Positions 25,068 through 33,534 of a DNA stretch of 64,000 nt are shown in pieces (position 1 is the first letter of the stretch; every line of letters begins with the position of its first letter). A model generated the notes under the pieces. It searched no databases and had not been told where the DNA came from. It saw only the letters and a program-made list of their open reading frames with translations. Source of the DNA: Hymenobacter frigidus (GTDB lineage: Bacteria; Bacteroidota; Bacteroidia; Cytophagales; Hymenobacteraceae); contig NZ_BMGY01000015.1 in NCBI RefSeq assembly GCF_014640435.1, forward strand, positions 1 through 64,000, read 5' to 3'. A program made the position numbers and the translations under genes.

Positions 25068-27287
25068 ATGGACAACTTATCCAGAAGGTTACTGCAAGCG
25101 TCGTGCGCTGTTGCCCTCACCGCTGCCATGGCCAACCCGGCCGCCGCGCAAAGCACCCGTAAGGACCTCAAGACCGGTAACAAGTTCTTCGAGCAGGATA
25201 ATTACCGTGCTGCCCTCCCGTACTATGAGAAGGTGCTCGCCAAAGACCCCAATAACGCCAAAGCGCTGTTCAATGCGGGCATCTCTTACATGTCGTTCGA
25301 CAAAGAGAAGGCCAGCGACTACATCTATAAGGCACAAAAAATCAAGCCCAAAGTTGATAAGTCGGTTGAATACTGGCTCGGCCGGGTCGACCACCTCAAC
25401 TACAACTTTGATGAGGCCGTAGCTCACTTCCAGGCTTACAACGCTACGTTGAAGAAAAACGACCAGCGCAAAGAAGAGCTGGCGCAGCTGATTCAACACA
25501 GCAAAAATGCCAAGGTGCAATTCAACTCGCCCAAGGACATTTTTGTAAAGAACCTGGGTCCTACCATCAACACGCAGTACTCGGAGCATAGCCCGGTTAT
25601 CTCATCTGATGACAAGGTGCTCATCTTCACCTCGCGTGGTGAGGCCGTAACCGGCGCTTCCGGCAAGGTTTCGGATAGTAAAAACAAGAGCATTGCCGCC
25701 GACGGTGAGTATTACGAAGACATCTTCGAAACCACTCGCATTGACGACGAGAACTGGCAGAAGCCCCGCTCGCTGAGCGGTGTGCTGAACGGCAAAGGCC
25801 ACGATGCGTCAACGCAACTGTTTGACAACGATACCAAGCTGCTGATGTACCGCAACGACAACAACGGCGACATCTTTGTGTCGGATAAGTCGGGCGGAGA
25901 CTGGGGCGTTCCGAAACCTTTGGATGGCAACATCAACTCGAAGGCTTATGAAGGAGATGCCTTTATTACGCCTGACGGACTGACTCTGGTTTTTGCCACC
26001 GGTAAATACGCCGAGGACGGCACACTTGACCTGTTCCAGTCGACCCGCGTGGTTGGTGGTGATTTCGGTCCGGCCAAGTCGTTGGGTGCCAATATCAACA
26101 CCAAGTACGACGACGATAGCCCGTTCATGAGCAAAGACGGCAAGACGCTGTATTTCTCGTCGCGCGGTCACAACACCATGGGTGGCTATGACATCTTCAA
26201 GTCGGAGTACGACGAAGCTGGCCGCAAGTGGGGCCCCGCGCAGAACATGGGTTACCCCATCAACACGCCGGATGATGACTCGTACTACCGTCTGAGTCCT
26301 GATGGCTCATATGCCTACCTGAGCTCGTACCGCATTGGTGGCTACGGTGAGAAGGACATCTACACCATCAATTACATCAAAAACGCCAACATCATTGGCA
26401 AGGTGTTCTCGAAGCGCGACAGCACCACCGTTATTCCCGGCATTGAGCTGGTATTCAGCGGTGCCCAGGCCGACAAAACGGCTCTGAGCTTCCGCGATGT
26501 CACCAAGCCCGACGGCGCTTACCAAGTAGCTGTACTTTCGGGCCGTACCTACCAGGTAGCCGTGAGCAAGGATGGCAAGAACATTGAAACGCAGGAATTC
26601 GCCGTGCCGGTGTCGACCAACGACTCGACCACCATCACCAAGAATTTTTACGTCGATTACATTGACACGACCAGCACTGGCCTCGCGTTCAAGAACATCT
26701 ACTTCGATACCGATAAGTACAAGCTCCGTCCGGAGTCGATTACGGAGCTGAACAACACCAGCCAGGTACTGATGGCCAACACCGGCATCAACATCTCGAT
26801 TGAAGGCCATTGCGACTCGCGCAACACCGATGAGTACAACATGGTACTGGGCCAGAACCGTGCTGAGGCGGCTTACAACTACCTCAAGAAGCAGGGCATT
26901 GCCGAAACCCGCATGACGACCGTGAGCTACGGCGAGCGTCGTCCGGCTGCGCCGAACGATTCGCCCGAGAACATGCAGCTCAACCGCCGCGACGAATTCA
27001 AGGTGGTGCTGAAGGAAGGCGAGACGATGCCAGTAGTGGCACCTGCTGCCCCAATGGCCCCGATGGCTGAGCCTACCGCCGCGCCGCTGAACCCCGGCAA
27101 AAGCAAAATGAAGATGGCCGACGGCACCAAGGTGAAAACCAAAGTGGACGAAGATTCGGACAAAGTGAAAGTGAAAACCAAAGGCCCGAGCGGCGATACC
27201 AAGACGACCACCAAAAACGGGGAAGTTAAGGGCAAAGCCAAAGACGCCGATGGCGAAAAGACCAAAATCAAAGCCAAGAACGAGTAA
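25068..27287 (+). CDS. PorE-like OmpA-family protein (TPR, PD40 propeller, OmpA)
   Basis: Envelope protein of 739 residues. The signal peptide ends at about residue 28 (NPAAAQ). TPR repeats occupy ~30-150 (FFEQDNYRAALPYYEKVLAK). A WD40-like PD40 beta-propeller spans ~165-435 (SPVISSDDKVLIFTSRG, SPFMSKDGKTLYFSSRG, DSYYRLSPDGSYAYLSS). A carboxypeptidase-regulatory-like fold follows (~445-535), then an OmpA peptidoglycan-binding domain (~545-665: IYFDTDKYKL, IEGHCDSRNTDEYN, QNRAEAAYNYL). This is the domain order of PorE, a type IX secretion protein. Unusually, a Lys-rich tail of ~70 residues follows OmpA, and no lipobox is evident. The gene has a long leader, its own terminator, and lies upstream of ubiE-porT. 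Confidence 0.88.
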   Translation: MDNLSRRLLQASCAVALTAAMANPAAAQSTRKDLKTGNKFFEQDNYRAALPYYEKVLAKDPNNAKALFNAGISYMSFDKEKASDYIYKAQKIKPKVDKSVEYWLGRVDHLNYNFDEAVAHFQAYNATLKKNDQRKEELAQLIQHSKNAKVQFNSPKDIFVKNLGPTINTQYSEHSPVISSDDKVLIFTSRGEAVTGASGKVSDSKNKSIAADGEYYEDIFETTRIDDENWQKPRSLSGVLNGKGHDASTQLFDNDTKLLMYRNDNNGDIFVSDKSGGDWGVPKPLDGNINSKAYEGDAFITPDGLTLVFATGKYAEDGTLDLFQSTRVVGGDFGPAKSLGANINTKYDDDSPFMSKDGKTLYFSSRGHNTMGGYDIFKSEYDEAGRKWGPAQNMGYPINTPDDDSYYRLSPDGSYAYLSSYRIGGYGEKDIYTINYIKNANIIGKVFSKRDSTTVIPGIELVFSGAQADKTALSFRDVTKPDGAYQVAVLSGRTYQVAVSKDGKNIETQEFAVPVSTNDSTTITKNFYVDYIDTTSTGLAFKNIYFDTDKYKLRPESITELNNTSQVLMANTGINISIEGHCDSRNTDEYNMVLGQNRAEAAYNYLKKQGIAETRMTTVSYGERRPAAPNDSPENMQLNRRDEFKVVLKEGETMPVVAPAAPMAPMAEPTAAPLNPGKSKMKMADGTKVKTKVDEDSDKVKVKTKGPSGDTKTTTKNGEVKGKAKDADGEKTKIKAKNE

Positions 27288-27309
27288 TCGCTCTGACCTT
27301 TGAATAGGG

Positions 27310-27347
27310 AGGCGGGCCGGGCAGATTGTCCGGCCCGCCTTTTTTTA
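27310..27347 (+). terminator. Strong rho-independent terminator
   Basis: AGGCGGGCCGG / CCGGCCCGCC stem with an 8-9 nt loop followed by a run of seven or more T. Confidence 0.9.
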
Positions 27348-27462
27348 TCCCCTTTGCCCGGCCGGCGCTACGCTTTTGTAGCGCCCGGGCCAACAAACCG
27401 GCTCAGTTAGGCGTTGGGGAAGAACAATTTTCTCGCTTCAATTCCGTTCTTTGCGCCCGCTC

Positions 27463-28191
27463 ATGGCCGTAGTACCTTACAAAGACAATTCCGCCGACAA
27501 GAAATCGCAGGTTGCCCAGATGTTTAATTCCATCGCGGGCAAGTACGATTTCCTCAACCATTTCCTCAGCGCTGGCACCGATATCTATTGGCGGCGCAAG
27601 GCAGTGGATGAGTTGAAAACCCTGCGTCCGGCCCGCATTCTGGACATTGCAACCGGCACCGCCGATTTCGCTATCGAAACCCTGCGGACTGCCGCGCCCG
27701 ACGCGCACGTGACGGGCGTAGATATTTCGGAGGGTATGCTGGAAGTAGGTCGGCGCAAGCTGGCCGCCAAGGGCCTGGGGCACCGTATTCAACTCGAACT
27801 CGGCGACTCGGAAAACCTGCCTTTTGCTGATGGGGAATTCGATGCCGTGACTGCTTCTTTTGGAGTGCGCAACTTCGCGCACCTGGAGGCGGGCCTGTCC
27901 GAGATGCGCCGGGTGCTGCGGCCGGGGGGCAAACTGGTGATTTTGGAATTCAGCAAACCAACTGCTTTTCCGCTCAAACAAGCATATAATTTTTATTTCC
28001 GTCAGGTGCTACCCGTTTTTGGTAAGCTTATTTCCAAAGATAATTCGGCTTATACCTATTTGCCTGCTTCGGTGGAGGCATTTCCCGACGGCTCCGATTT
28101 CCTGGCCATTCTGGCCAAAGTCGGCTTCAAAGAACCTGCATGGCAACCCCTCACATTCGGTATCAGTTCGATATACACGGCGCACAACTAA
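27463..28191 (+). CDS. ubiE: Demethylmenaquinone methyltransferase
   Basis: SAM-dependent enzyme of 242 residues that performs the last methylation of menaquinone synthesis. It has the family signatures VAQMFNSIAGKYDFLNH near the N-terminus, SAM motif I LDIATGTADFA near 60-70, then VTASFGVRNF and RRVLRPGGKLVILEFSKP. The ATG at 27463 is chosen over an in-frame TTG 12 nt earlier. Its last 52 bases overlap the start of porT in another frame, so the two are certainly co-transcribed. The ubiE-porT order is typical of Bacteroidota. Confidence 0.95.
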   Translation: MAVVPYKDNSADKKSQVAQMFNSIAGKYDFLNHFLSAGTDIYWRRKAVDELKTLRPARILDIATGTADFAIETLRTAAPDAHVTGVDISEGMLEVGRRKLAAKGLGHRIQLELGDSENLPFADGEFDAVTASFGVRNFAHLEAGLSEMRRVLRPGGKLVILEFSKPTAFPLKQAYNFYFRQVLPVFGKLISKDNSAYTYLPASVEAFPDGSDFLAILAKVGFKEPAWQPLTFGISSIYTAHN

Positions 28192-28943
28192 AGCGCTTAG
28201 CGCTACTGGGCCTGTTGGTGCTGGTAGCCCCAACCGTGGCGCTGGCCCAGCGCAAGACCAACTCCCGCATTACCCGCAATAGTAAGGGCGTAGTGAAATC
28301 GGTGACGGTAAAAAACCTGCCGGCCTACGACGAGCGGTGGTTTCATCCGGGTATGTACGTGGGCTTTACGGGCTCGAAGTTCACTATTGAACAGTCGAAA
28401 ACGTACGTCAACAACCGAAATGTCACGGCCAACTCAGTAATCAGCCCTAGTCTGACGGTGGGCTTTATTGGCGATGCCCGCTTAGGCGGACCAGGCACAC
28501 CATTCGTCCTGCGGTTCGCACCCGGCGTGAGCTTCCTCACTCGCCGGGTGGAGTTCCGCCCACGGGGCTATCCCAATCCGGATTCCATCGTGACGCAGGA
28601 GATTACGTCGACGGTCGTCAATTTTCCATTGTTGGTGAAGTACCAGTCGGACCGACGCCGCAATACACGGGCTTACATGATTGCCGGCCTGAACCCCAGC
28701 CTGACGGCCAGTAATCGCCGCAGCGACCCGCTCCGCAATCAACTACAATCGTTGAATAGTGACCTAACCTTGGAATACGGCGTGGGTCTGGAGCTGTTTT
28801 ATCCGTTGTTTAAGCTAGCCCCCGAGCTGCGCTTTTCGCACGGCCTGCGTAACCTGCTGGTGCCTCACAACGATGTATTCAGCAATAGCTTGCAAAGCAT
28901 GAGCACCAATTCGGTGACGCTTTACATCAATATTCAAAACTAA
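28140..28943 (+). CDS. porT: PorT-family outer-membrane beta-barrel protein (type IX secretion)
   Basis: Exported protein of 267 residues. The signal peptide (LKRLALLGLLVLVAPTVALA) is preceded by a 16-residue extension that lies within the ubiE overlap. The rest is a run of alternating amphipathic strands (YVGFTGSKFTI, PSLTVGFIGD, LRFAPGVSFL, YMIAGLNPSL, ELRFSHGLRNLL) ending in aromatic-type strands, as in small barrels. The position right behind ubiE is that of porT/sprT, a core type IX secretion gene, in many Bacteroidota. Sequence similarity in such barrels is weak, so the name rests partly on context. Confidence 0.8.
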   Translation: MATPHIRYQFDIHGAQLKRLALLGLLVLVAPTVALAQRKTNSRITRNSKGVVKSVTVKNLPAYDERWFHPGMYVGFTGSKFTIEQSKTYVNNRNVTANSVISPSLTVGFIGDARLGGPGTPFVLRFAPGVSFLTRRVEFRPRGYPNPDSIVTQEITSTVVNFPLLVKYQSDRRRNTRAYMIAGLNPSLTASNRRSDPLRNQLQSLNSDLTLEYGVGLELFYPLFKLAPELRFSHGLRNLLVPHNDVFSNSLQSMSTNSVTLYINIQN

Positions 28944-29023
28944 AGCTGGTGCCTGGTAGCTGGTTCTTGGTCTGTTGAGTAACTAATAACCAAGCATCGG
29001 ACACCAAAAATCAAGCACCAATT

Positions 29024-29770
29024 ATGAAAACTGCATTCGTAACCGGCGCGTCGTCGGGAATTGGCCGGGCTACGGCGGTGGCGCTGGCCAAGGTTGGCTA
29101 CCAATTGGTGGTGACGGGCCGGCGACGGGAGCGCCTAGATGAACTGGCGGCGGAACTGGCCCCGTTGCCGGTGCACGTGCTCGCATTCGATGTGCGTGAC
29201 CGGGCGGCGGTTGTTGCGGCGGTGGCATCGCTGCCGGATGCGTTGCGCGCGCCCGATGTACTGGTGAATAATGCCGGGGGAGCCCACGGGCTAAGCCCTA
29301 TCCAAACCGGCGACCCGGCTGATTGGGACCAGATGCTGGACGCCAACGTGCGCGGCCTCCTGAACGTGACCCATGCCCTGCTGCCGGGCATGACAGCCCG
29401 CCAAACGGGCTTCATCCTGAACATTGGCTCGATAGCCGGACAGGAAGCCTATGCCAATGGTAATGTGTACTGCGCTACCAAAGCCGCAGTGAGCATGCTC
29501 ACCAAAACTATGCGGCTTGACTTGTTGCCCACGGGGGTGCGCGTGGCCGAAGTAAATCCTGGTGCGGTAGAAACCGAGTTTTCGCAGGTTCGCTTCAAGG
29601 GCGATGAAGCGCGGGCAGCCAAGGTGTACGAAGGGTTCGAGCCATTGAAAGCCGAGGATATTGCCGACGTTATCGTGTTTATGGTGACCCGGCCGCCGCA
29701 CGTAACCATTGCCGAAGTGCTGGTGCTGGCGGGCGCGCAGGGCGCGGCTACCACCATCGCGCGCAAATAA
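29024..29770 (+). CDS. Short-chain dehydrogenase/reductase, YdfG-like
   Basis: NAD(P)-dependent oxidoreductase of 248 residues. The nucleotide-binding TGASSGIG is at residues 7-14, VNNAGG near 85, and the catalytic Ser and YxxxK (NVYCATKAAVSM) follow INIGSIAGQEAY. NPGAVETEFSQVRFKGD matches the group including 3-hydroxy acid/serine dehydrogenases (YdfG). An Arg-Arg after the first beta-strand region (TGRRRERL) favours NADP. The true substrate is unknown. It is a single-gene unit ending in a hairpin shared with the convergent hydrolase. Confidence 0.92.
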   Translation: MKTAFVTGASSGIGRATAVALAKVGYQLVVTGRRRERLDELAAELAPLPVHVLAFDVRDRAAVVAAVASLPDALRAPDVLVNNAGGAHGLSPIQTGDPADWDQMLDANVRGLLNVTHALLPGMTARQTGFILNIGSIAGQEAYANGNVYCATKAAVSMLTKTMRLDLLPTGVRVAEVNPGAVETEFSQVRFKGDEARAAKVYEGFEPLKAEDIADVIVFMVTRPPHVTIAEVLVLAGAQGAATTIARK

Positions 29771-29812
29771 GCTGACGAATAGCTAGGCTGACCGGAAGAA
29801 TCTGAAGTAATA

Positions 29813-29857
29813 AGAATGGGCTTGCGAACTTCCTTGGGTGGTTCGCAAGCCCATTCT
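29813..29857. terminator. Bidirectional hairpin between SDR and hydrolase genes
   Basis: Perfect 17-bp arms (29813-29829 and 29841-29857) with an 11-nt loop, between convergent genes. T runs are poor on both sides. Confidence 0.7.
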
Positions 29858-29858
29858 G

Positions 29859-30524
29859 CTATTTGTGAGTTGGGGTAGTCAGTTGGGCCAGTTCTTCAAG
29901 TACGGTGCGGTTTAGCTCGTGCTTGCCTGGGAAGGTTAATAGCCGGGGCGTGGCACCAAGTAGCTGGAGCTGTTGCCGGACAGTTGCGGCCTGGGATGGA
30001 GAGATGTACTCATCCTCGGTGCCGACTACAAGGGTGAGCGGTAGGTGTTGCAGGAGTCGTTGGGCGATATCGGGGGCTAAGTCGTCGGGGAAGCTGCCGG
30101 CCCATAGGATGAGCTGTGCAGGCCGAAAAGCCGCCTGGGCCAGCCATCTGCATATCGTGGCGGTACCCTGCGAAAAACCGAGCACCGTGACCTGCACATT
30201 GGCCGAACAATTGGCCAGCACTTTTGCGGAAAGCTGGTTGAGGAAATTAATGTGGTCCGCAATTTCGTGGAGGCGGTCGTCCCGCGTCATCCAGCTGGCT
30301 CCCACGCGTCCGCCGTTGCCGGTGAGGTAGAAGCGCGACAGGCCCTCGGGGGCAATGATTACGGTGGCGGGGTCTGCTTCGGCCAGAAAAGCAAAATGGC
30401 GCACGAAGTAGGCTGCCAGCTGGCCGTAGCCGTGGCACGCGAACCATACCCGCCGCGTACGGGCCGACAGGGTGCCCAATTGCTGGTAGCGGGCCGTGCG
30501 CGAAACGGTGAGGTGGTGCTCCAT
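29859..30524 (-). CDS. Alpha/beta hydrolase of the phospholipase/carboxylesterase type
   Basis: Hydrolase of 221 residues from the ATG at 30524. The longer open frame upstream is composed of antisense cytidine-deaminase sequence and is rejected. The oxyanion segment is FACHGYGQ, the nucleophile elbow is GFSQGTAT, the acid is in VGTEDEYI and the His in GKHELN, so the triad looks complete. The substrate is probably a carboxylic ester, unspecified. It starts 8 nt after the cytidine deaminase stop, so it belongs to the same transcript. Confidence 0.88.
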   Translation of the reverse strand: MEHHLTVSRTARYQQLGTLSARTRRVWFACHGYGQLAAYFVRHFAFLAEADPATVIIAPEGLSRFYLTGNGGRVGASWMTRDDRLHEIADHINFLNQLSAKVLANCSANVQVTVLGFSQGTATICRWLAQAAFRPAQLILWAGSFPDDLAPDIAQRLLQHLPLTLVVGTEDEYISPSQAATVRQQLQLLGATPRLLTFPGKHELNRTVLEELAQLTTPTHK

Positions 30525-30532
30525 GGCAATGG

Positions 30533-31033
30533 CTAGCTCAGGACGGGCAAGTCGTCGGCCGAAAAGCTGAACGGCATGAGGGCACTGAGCGTGCTGAAGC
30601 GCAGAATAGTGCCGTCGCGACCCGGGAGAAGGAGCGGAATGGGTTGGTTCTGGCGGGTTTCGTACTCCAGCATCACCTGGCGGCAGGCCCCGCAGGGCAG
30701 TGCGGGGCCAAAATCGCCGTCGCTGGGGCGGGCGGCCACAGCCATGCCCACAATGGGCGAGTGGCCGGGCTGTGCGGCCGCAAGACCGAATAGGGCGGTG
30801 CGCTCGGCGCAAAGACCGGAGGGATAAGCGGCGTTTTCCTGATTAGTGCCCCGAAAGATGGTGCCATCGGCCAGCAGTAGTGCGGCACCCACGTGAAAGC
30901 CGGAATAGGGGGCGTAGGCGTGGTTGGTAGCGTCGCGAGCGGCCTGCCAGGTGGTTTGTTCGGCCGGCGTCAGGTCGGTATTGGAGTCCAGCTCTTCGAA
31001 GTCAATGAACTGCTGGCGGGAAATTCGGGCCAT
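30533..31033 (-). CDS. cdd: Cytidine deaminase
   Basis: Zinc enzyme of 166 residues converting cytidine and deoxycytidine to uridine forms for pyrimidine salvage. YAPYSGFHVGAAL, the TNQENAAYPSGLCAERTAL block (Cys and Glu of the active site) and LPCGACRQVMLEY (two zinc Cys) are all present. The length is slightly above the homotetrameric type. A near-consensus -7 element (TACCTTCG, 31055-31062) lies 21 nt upstream. The hydrolase gene follows at 8 nt. Confidence 0.95.
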   Translation of the reverse strand: MARISRQQFIDFEELDSNTDLTPAEQTTWQAARDATNHAYAPYSGFHVGAALLLADGTIFRGTNQENAAYPSGLCAERTALFGLAAAQPGHSPIVGMAVAARPSDGDFGPALPCGACRQVMLEYETRQNQPIPLLLPGRDGTILRFSTLSALMPFSFSADDLPVLS

Positions 31034-31081
31034 GCGGAGGGGATAAGGGGGCGGCGAAGGTACTACCCTGTGCCTGATAGG

Positions 31082-31108
31082 GAATTAAGAATTAAGAATT
31101 AAAAATGG
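31082..31108. repeat. AT-rich ATTAAGAATT direct repeats
   Basis: GAATTAAGAATTAAGAATTA and continuation: three short direct repeats ending AAAAATGGG. Similar islands occur at 61767-61800 and around 47870 and 48010. Confidence 0.6.
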
Positions 31109-31149
31109 GCGGAAGCTTCCTCATTCTTCAGCAAAGCATCGTAGCGTTC

Positions 31150-31157
31150 TACTTTTG
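31150..31157 (+). promoter_or_regulatory. -7 element for the saccharopine dehydrogenase-like gene, leaderless
   Basis: TACTTTTG, four bases before the ATG at 31162. It rules out an in-frame start 57 nt further upstream. Confidence 0.65.
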
Positions 31158-31161
31158 CCGG

Positions 31162-32508
31162 ATGACTTCCCGCCTTTTGCTTCTGGGGGCCGGCCGCTCG
31201 GCCTCTTCCCTTATTCAGTACCTACTGCGCCACGCGCCCACCGAAAACTGGTTCCTGACCGTGGCCGACGTAAATCCGGCCCATCTGGTACCGGTGCTGG
31301 CCGCGCACAGCGAATACGCCCGCGCCGTGCCCTTCGACCTCGCCGATGAAGCCGGGCTGGAGGCGCTGGTGAGCCAGGCCGATGCCGTGATTTCGATGCT
31401 GCCGGCCACGTTGCACCCCGTGGTGGCCCGTGCCTGTGTCCGCCACGGCCGCCACCTGGCCACGGCCAGCTACGTGAGCCCGGAGATTCGGGCGCTGCAT
31501 GACGACGCGGTGGCGGCAGGCGTGACCTTGCTCATGGAGTGCGGCCTCGACCCTGGCCTGGACCATATGTCGGCCATGCGGGCCATTGAGCACATCCGGA
31601 CGCGGGGCGGCGTCATTACGTCTTTCAAGAGCTACTGCGGGGGCCTGCTGGCCCCGGCGGCGGAAGGGGATAATCCCTGGAAATACAAGTTCACCTGGAA
31701 CCCGCGCAACGTGGTGCTGGCCGGCCAGAGCACCGCCAAGTTTCTGGAAAACGGTCGCCTGCGCTTCATTCCTTACCAGCAGCTGTTCGCCCGCACCGAA
31801 AGCCTGACCGTGCCCGAACACGGCGAGTTCGAAGGCTACGCCAACCGCGACTCGCTGAGCTACCGCGCCCCGTATGGCCTGGATGACGTTCCGACTATTC
31901 TGCGCGGCACCTTGCGCCGCCCGGGCTACTGCGCCGCCTGGCACGCGCTGGTGCGCCTGGGCCTCACCGATGATTCGGTGAACCTCGACAACCCCGAAAC
32001 CATGACCTGGGCCGAATTGGTAGCGGCTTACCTGCCCGCCACGCAAGTGCCGCACCTCGATTTGTCACAGCGGGTTGCCACTTACCTGGGCCTGAATCCT
32101 GCCGGCGAGGAAATAGGTCGTCTGAGCTGGCTGGGCCTGTTCTCAGACCGGCTAGTGGGCCACGCCCACGCCACGCCCGCCCAGCTGCTAGAGCGCCTGC
32201 TGAGCGAAAAGTGGCAGCTGCAGCCTCATGACCACGACCTGATTGTGATGCAGCACCAGTTTGAGTTTGAGCTGAATGGGGCGACCCACCGACTCACGTC
32301 GTCGCTGGCCGTGGTCGGGGATGATGCCACTCACACCGGCATGGCCAAAACGGTGGGCCTACCGCTGGGCATGGCCGTGCGCCGCCTCTTGCGCGGCGAA
32401 GTGGCCCAGCGCGGCGTACTTATTCCGGTTGGGGCTGATTTGTATGAGCCAATTCTGGAGGAGCTGGCGGCGGACTATGGCATCCGGTTCAGTGAGGAGG
32501 AGCATTAG
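31162..32508 (+). CDS. Saccharopine dehydrogenase family protein
   Basis: Oxidoreductase of 448 residues. The N-terminal Rossmann segment LLLLGAGRSASSLIQYLL is followed by SMLPATLHPVVARACVRHGR and ECGLDPGLDHMSAMRAI, all typical of saccharopine dehydrogenase / lysine-ketoglutarate reductase C-terminal type enzymes. The C-terminal half has FKSYCGGLLAPA and GMAKTVGLPLGMAVRRLL. The family acts in lysine breakdown by the saccharopine route; the partner enzyme is not in the window. The start is fixed by the promoter four bases upstream. Confidence 0.92.
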   Translation: MTSRLLLLGAGRSASSLIQYLLRHAPTENWFLTVADVNPAHLVPVLAAHSEYARAVPFDLADEAGLEALVSQADAVISMLPATLHPVVARACVRHGRHLATASYVSPEIRALHDDAVAAGVTLLMECGLDPGLDHMSAMRAIEHIRTRGGVITSFKSYCGGLLAPAAEGDNPWKYKFTWNPRNVVLAGQSTAKFLENGRLRFIPYQQLFARTESLTVPEHGEFEGYANRDSLSYRAPYGLDDVPTILRGTLRRPGYCAAWHALVRLGLTDDSVNLDNPETMTWAELVAAYLPATQVPHLDLSQRVATYLGLNPAGEEIGRLSWLGLFSDRLVGHAHATPAQLLERLLSEKWQLQPHDHDLIVMQHQFEFELNGATHRLTSSLAVVGDDATHTGMAKTVGLPLGMAVRRLLRGEVAQRGVLIPVGADLYEPILEELAADYGIRFSEEEH

Positions 32509-32559
32509 TCGGTCGCTTTTTAGCAATACTTAACTGCATTTGGACGTTGGGCCCGCGCT

Positions 32560-33519
32560 ATGATGCCACTTCGGGCCTACCTGCACCTGCGCTACCTGCT
32601 GACGGGGCGCCTGCTCCGCGAAATCGGCTGGCTACGGCTGGCATTCCTGGTGCCGATGCTGGTGGCCGTTGTTGGCCGGGCGTTGGTGCTGGCCGCTACT
32701 CACCCGCGCTGGCAGTGGGCCGCACCGGGCTTTGTGGCATTGACGCTGGCCTCAGCTCACCGGCAGCGGGCCGATATCCGATTTCTGGCCACCAGTGCAC
32801 CGGCCTACCGGCGCTGGCTGGCGGCCGAGTACTTTTTGTGGGCGCTGCCGGTGGCCGTTGCGCTGGTAGGCTTTGGCGATTGGGGCGCGGCGTTCCTGAC
32901 CTTGACGCTGGCTCCGGCCGTGGCGGCGCTGCCCCCGGCCCGCGAAAGCCGCAGCACTCGCCAGCGTGCCCGCAGCCTGTTTCGCAGCGAGGCATTTGAA
33001 TGGGTGAGTGGTATGCGCACAGGCGGCCTGTGGGCATGGCCGCTGCTGCTGGCCGGGGCGTGGTGGCAGCGGGGTGGTCCGCTGGCCTCGGTGCTGGCGC
33101 TAGCGGGCTGGTTATTAATGGTGCTGCCTTGCTACGGCACTTCCGAGTCCGTGACCATGCTGGTGCTGGCGGCCCGCACGCCCCGGCAGTTTCTGCGGCG
33201 GCGGTTGGCGCTGGGGTTGGGCTACGGGTTGCTCACGGCCGCGCCGCTGCTGTGGTTGCTGGGCAGCGGGCCGGCGGGGCCGGGGCCGGGGGCGGCAGTG
33301 GCCGTGGGGCTGGCTTGGCTGATGCTTTTAGGCCTGCTCATCCTGGTCAAATACGCATTTTATCCCAATAGCACGCACATTCGCATTACGCAGGCGCTGG
33401 TGGTTGCCGTGGCCCTTACGATGGTGGGCCACCCGGTGTATCCGGTGCTGCTGCTGGTGGCGGTGGGCGGCGTCATCTGGCAAAGCCAGCGGCGGCTGCG
33501 CCGCGTGCTGGGCCAGTAG
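32560..33519 (+). CDS. Polytopic membrane protein, likely ABC-2-like permease
   Basis: Protein of 319 residues with about seven hydrophobic segments (near 25-50, 55-70, 90-130, 150-175, 185-205, 225-265, 275-305). Motifs such as TSAPAYRRWLAAEYFLW, with Arg-rich loops, resemble Bacteroidota ABC exporter membrane subunits. No domain is certain. The ATPase gene starts 15 nt downstream, so the pair most likely forms one transporter. The substrate is unknown. Confidence 0.75.
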   Translation: MMPLRAYLHLRYLLTGRLLREIGWLRLAFLVPMLVAVVGRALVLAATHPRWQWAAPGFVALTLASAHRQRADIRFLATSAPAYRRWLAAEYFLWALPVAVALVGFGDWGAAFLTLTLAPAVAALPPARESRSTRQRARSLFRSEAFEWVSGMRTGGLWAWPLLLAGAWWQRGGPLASVLALAGWLLMVLPCYGTSESVTMLVLAARTPRQFLRRRLALGLGYGLLTAAPLLWLLGSGPAGPGPGAAVAVGLAWLMLLGLLILVKYAFYPNSTHIRITQALVVAVALTMVGHPVYPVLLLVAVGGVIWQSQRRLRRVLGQ

Positions 33520-33534
33520 TTTACTTTTTAATCA

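Noticed and set aside
24904..25422. 172-codon frame overlapping the PorE-like gene
   Set aside because: Most of it is an alternative frame of the PorE-like gene with Lys/Arg/Thr/Ser-rich nonsense.
28944..29023. TGGTGC-rich inverted segment between porT and the SDR gene
   Set aside because: Pairing is short and patchy; I could not define arms well enough to list it.
30525..30812. N-terminal extension of the 29859 hydrolase
   Set aside because: The extension is cytidine-deaminase DNA in another frame; the translation is Arg/Pro/His-rich and domainless.
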